The translations under genes and the position numbers were made by a program. DNA of 64,000 nucleotides from Dyella thiooxydans (GTDB lineage Bacteria; Pseudomonadota; Gammaproteobacteria; Xanthomonadales; Rhodanobacteraceae): positions 930,001-994,000 of the forward strand of contig NZ_CP014841.1 in NCBI RefSeq assembly GCF_001641285.1, written 5' to 3'. The notes beneath the pieces were generated by a model, which saw only the letters and a program-made list of their open reading frames with translations, was not told where the DNA came from and did no database searches. Below are positions 62,893 through 64,000 of the stretch, piece after piece. How positions within the stretch are numbered: the first letter of the stretch is position 1; each line of letters opens with the position of its first letter.

Positions 62893-63842
62893 GGGCGTGC
62901 ATCCGTGGCAGTGGAGGGGAGCAGGGGGCTGCCGTTGCGTTCATGCCAGTCGAGGATCCCCTGCCAGGCTTCCTCGGCGGTCTCGGCGTACCAGAACAGG
63001 TCGCGGTCTTCCTCGTCGATGCTGCCGGACTCGAGCAGGAAATCAACGTCGAACACGCGGCGCCAGTAGTCCTCGCCGACCAGCACGATGGGAATGGGCG
63101 CGCTCTTGCGGGTCTGGATCAGGGTCAGCGCGCCGAACACCTCATCCAGCGTGCCGTAGCCGCCGGGCAGGGCGACGATGGCGACTGCCCGCTTCATGAA
63201 GTGCAGCTTGCGCATGGCGAAGTAGTGGAACTGCATGCACAGCCCCGGCGTGACGTAGGGGTTCGGATACTGCTCGCGCGGCAGCGCGATGTTCAGGCCC
63301 ACCGTCTGCGCGCCGGCCTCGCACGCGCCGCGATTGGCCGACTCCATCGCACCGGGACCGCCACCGGTGAGGATGGCCAGGCCGGGAATGCCGGCCAGGC
63401 CGACCCGCTGGCCGACCTCGCGCCCCACTTCGTAGTAGCGCGACAGGGCTTCCCGCCGCTCGGCCAGTTGCAGTGCGCGCACGGTGGCCGGGTCGTCGGG
63501 CCGCGAGCCGGCCGCTTCCCGCGCCGAGGCGAGCTCGCGCTTTGCCGTCTCCGGCTCGCGCAGGCGCGTGCTGCCGTAGACCAGCACCGTGCGCTCGATG
63601 CCGTGTGCGGCGAGCACCAGCTCGGCCTTGAGGTAGTCCACCTGCAGGCGAACGCCGCGCGCGGCGTCCTCGTGGAGGAAAGCCGTATCGCTGTCCGCTT
63701 CCCGGTACGACGGGTGCTGCATGATCGCGCGCAGCCGCTCGTCGACCTGCGGTTCTTCGGCGTGTGCCTTGGGATGCTCCCAAGGCAGCGGCGTGCGGCG
63801 CTTGTGGGGCGGAGGCGGCGGGCAGTGGCGGCGGTGGTTCAA
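62889..63842 (-). CDS. LOG-family protein (TIGR00730-type Rossmann fold, nucleotide 5'-monophosphate nucleosidase)
   Basis: The protein has about 317 residues. The nucleotide-binding/active motif is split as GGGPGAMESANRGACEAG and PGGYGTLDEVFGALT, as in LOG (cytokinin riboside 5'-monophosphate phosphoribohydrolase) and PpnN-like enzymes. A Pro/His-rich N-terminus (HRRHCPPPPPHKRRTP) is atypical. A TTG at 63842 has a perfect AAAGGAG six bases before it and is preferred to the GTG at 63866. The actual substrate is unknown. Confidence 0.85.
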   Translation of the reverse strand: MNHRRHCPPPPPHKRRTPLPWEHPKAHAEEPQVDERLRAIMQHPSYREADSDTAFLHEDAARGVRLQVDYLKAELVLAAHGIERTVLVYGSTRLREPETAKRELASAREAAGSRPDDPATVRALQLAERREALSRYYEVGREVGQRVGLAGIPGLAILTGGGPGAMESANRGACEAGAQTVGLNIALPREQYPNPYVTPGLCMQFHYFAMRKLHFMKRAVAIVALPGGYGTLDEVFGALTLIQTRKSAPIPIVLVGEDYWRRVFDVDFLLESGSIDEEDRDLFWYAETAEEAWQGILDWHERNGSPLLPSTATDARP

Positions 63843-63887
63843 GTGCGGCTCCTTTGGTCGCGGCACGGTGGCTGCGATCGGGGGTGG

Positions 63888-64000
63888 TCAGGTCCGGGCG
63901 GCGGAAAGCTCAAGGATCTCGTCGGTGATGTCTTCCTGGCGCACGCGCTGAAACTCGAGCGTGAGCGAGGCTTCGGTGCGCTCCAGATTGCCGTGGGCGG
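63888..64000 (-). CDS. atpG: F-type ATP synthase gamma subunit, C-terminus only
   Basis: The last 36 codons before a TGA at 63888-63890 read AHGNLERTEASLTLEF-QRVRQEDITDEILELSAART, matching the C-terminal helix of F1 gamma subunits (RQ-x-ITxEI). The remainder lies outside the window. The LOG gene starts 45 bp downstream, so these genes probably form one operon; its company (phosphoketolase, beta-CASP RNase, short YidC) suggests the alternative N-type ATPase rather than the housekeeping one. Confidence 0.7.
   Translation of the reverse strand, partial: AHGNLERTEASLTLEFQRVRQEDITDEILELSAART

Overview
The window is high-GC gammaproteobacterial chromosome, best matched by the Xanthomonadales (Rhodanobacter/Dyella/Luteibacter-like). 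The reasons are the protein families, the gene order rpfE-like/recJ ... prfB/lysS that flanks the rpf region in xanthomonads, and REP-like palindromes that begin with GTAG. This placement is inference from remembered family features; no search was run. Most of the window is dense core genome, and both ends cut a gene (a DUF1275 membrane protein at the left, the C-terminus of an F-type ATPase gamma subunit at the right).

Layout. 1-11.6 kb: DUF1275 protein, a periplasmic-propeller diguanylate cyclase, rarA, a class A beta-lactamase, a DUF3047 protein, serS with a small membrane protein, tRNA-Ser(UGA), a receiver-only protein preceded by an 11-G tract, and a photolyase. 11.6-23.5 kb: two cation/proton antiporters, a DHA2 exporter, the overlapping ligA-VOC-epmA unit, a secreted hydrolase/DUF4785 pair and an MHS transporter. 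23.5-32.8 kb: DUF2461, sbcB, orn, folP, glmM, two Fe(II)/2-oxoglutarate oxygenase-like proteins, an SDR, tpiA, secG and tRNA-Leu(GAG). 32.8-34.8 kb: the remnant of an integrative element at tRNA-Leu, with a P4-type integrase cut by an IS256-family element and a degenerate att copy at the far side. 35.4-43.2 kb: a NarL-type regulator, rne divergent from rluC, a CPBP-like membrane protein, phhB and nfuA. 43.2-50.8 kb: a pair of c-type cytochromes, a TraB-family protein, aguA/aguB for putrescine synthesis, a small BamE-like periplasmic protein, an ABC-F ATPase and an rpfE-like gene. 50.8-58.2 kb: recJ, a SpoIIAA-like protein, asnB, prfB with its programmed frameshift, a LEA-like 11-mer repeat protein and lysS. 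58.2-64 kb: a REP cluster, a short YidC paralogue, phosphoketolase, a beta-CASP RNase, a LOG-family protein and the end of an ATPase gamma gene, all on the minus strand and apparently one operon.

The most interesting feature is the 332-bp gap upstream of asnB (52954-53285). It holds an unlisted 42-codon ORF whose distal part carries seven Asn codons in eleven, followed by a strong intrinsic terminator. A 9-nt segment (53126-53134) is perfectly complementary to the 5' arm of that terminator, and a further upstream segment can pair with the same region. This is the complete 1:2 / 2:3 / 3:4 architecture of a ribosome-mediated transcription attenuator, here reading asparaginyl-tRNA and controlling asparagine synthetase. 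I do not recall an asparagine leader-peptide attenuator among the standard proteobacterial examples (trp, his, leu, ilv, thr, phe), so it is put forward as a candidate undescribed regulatory system.
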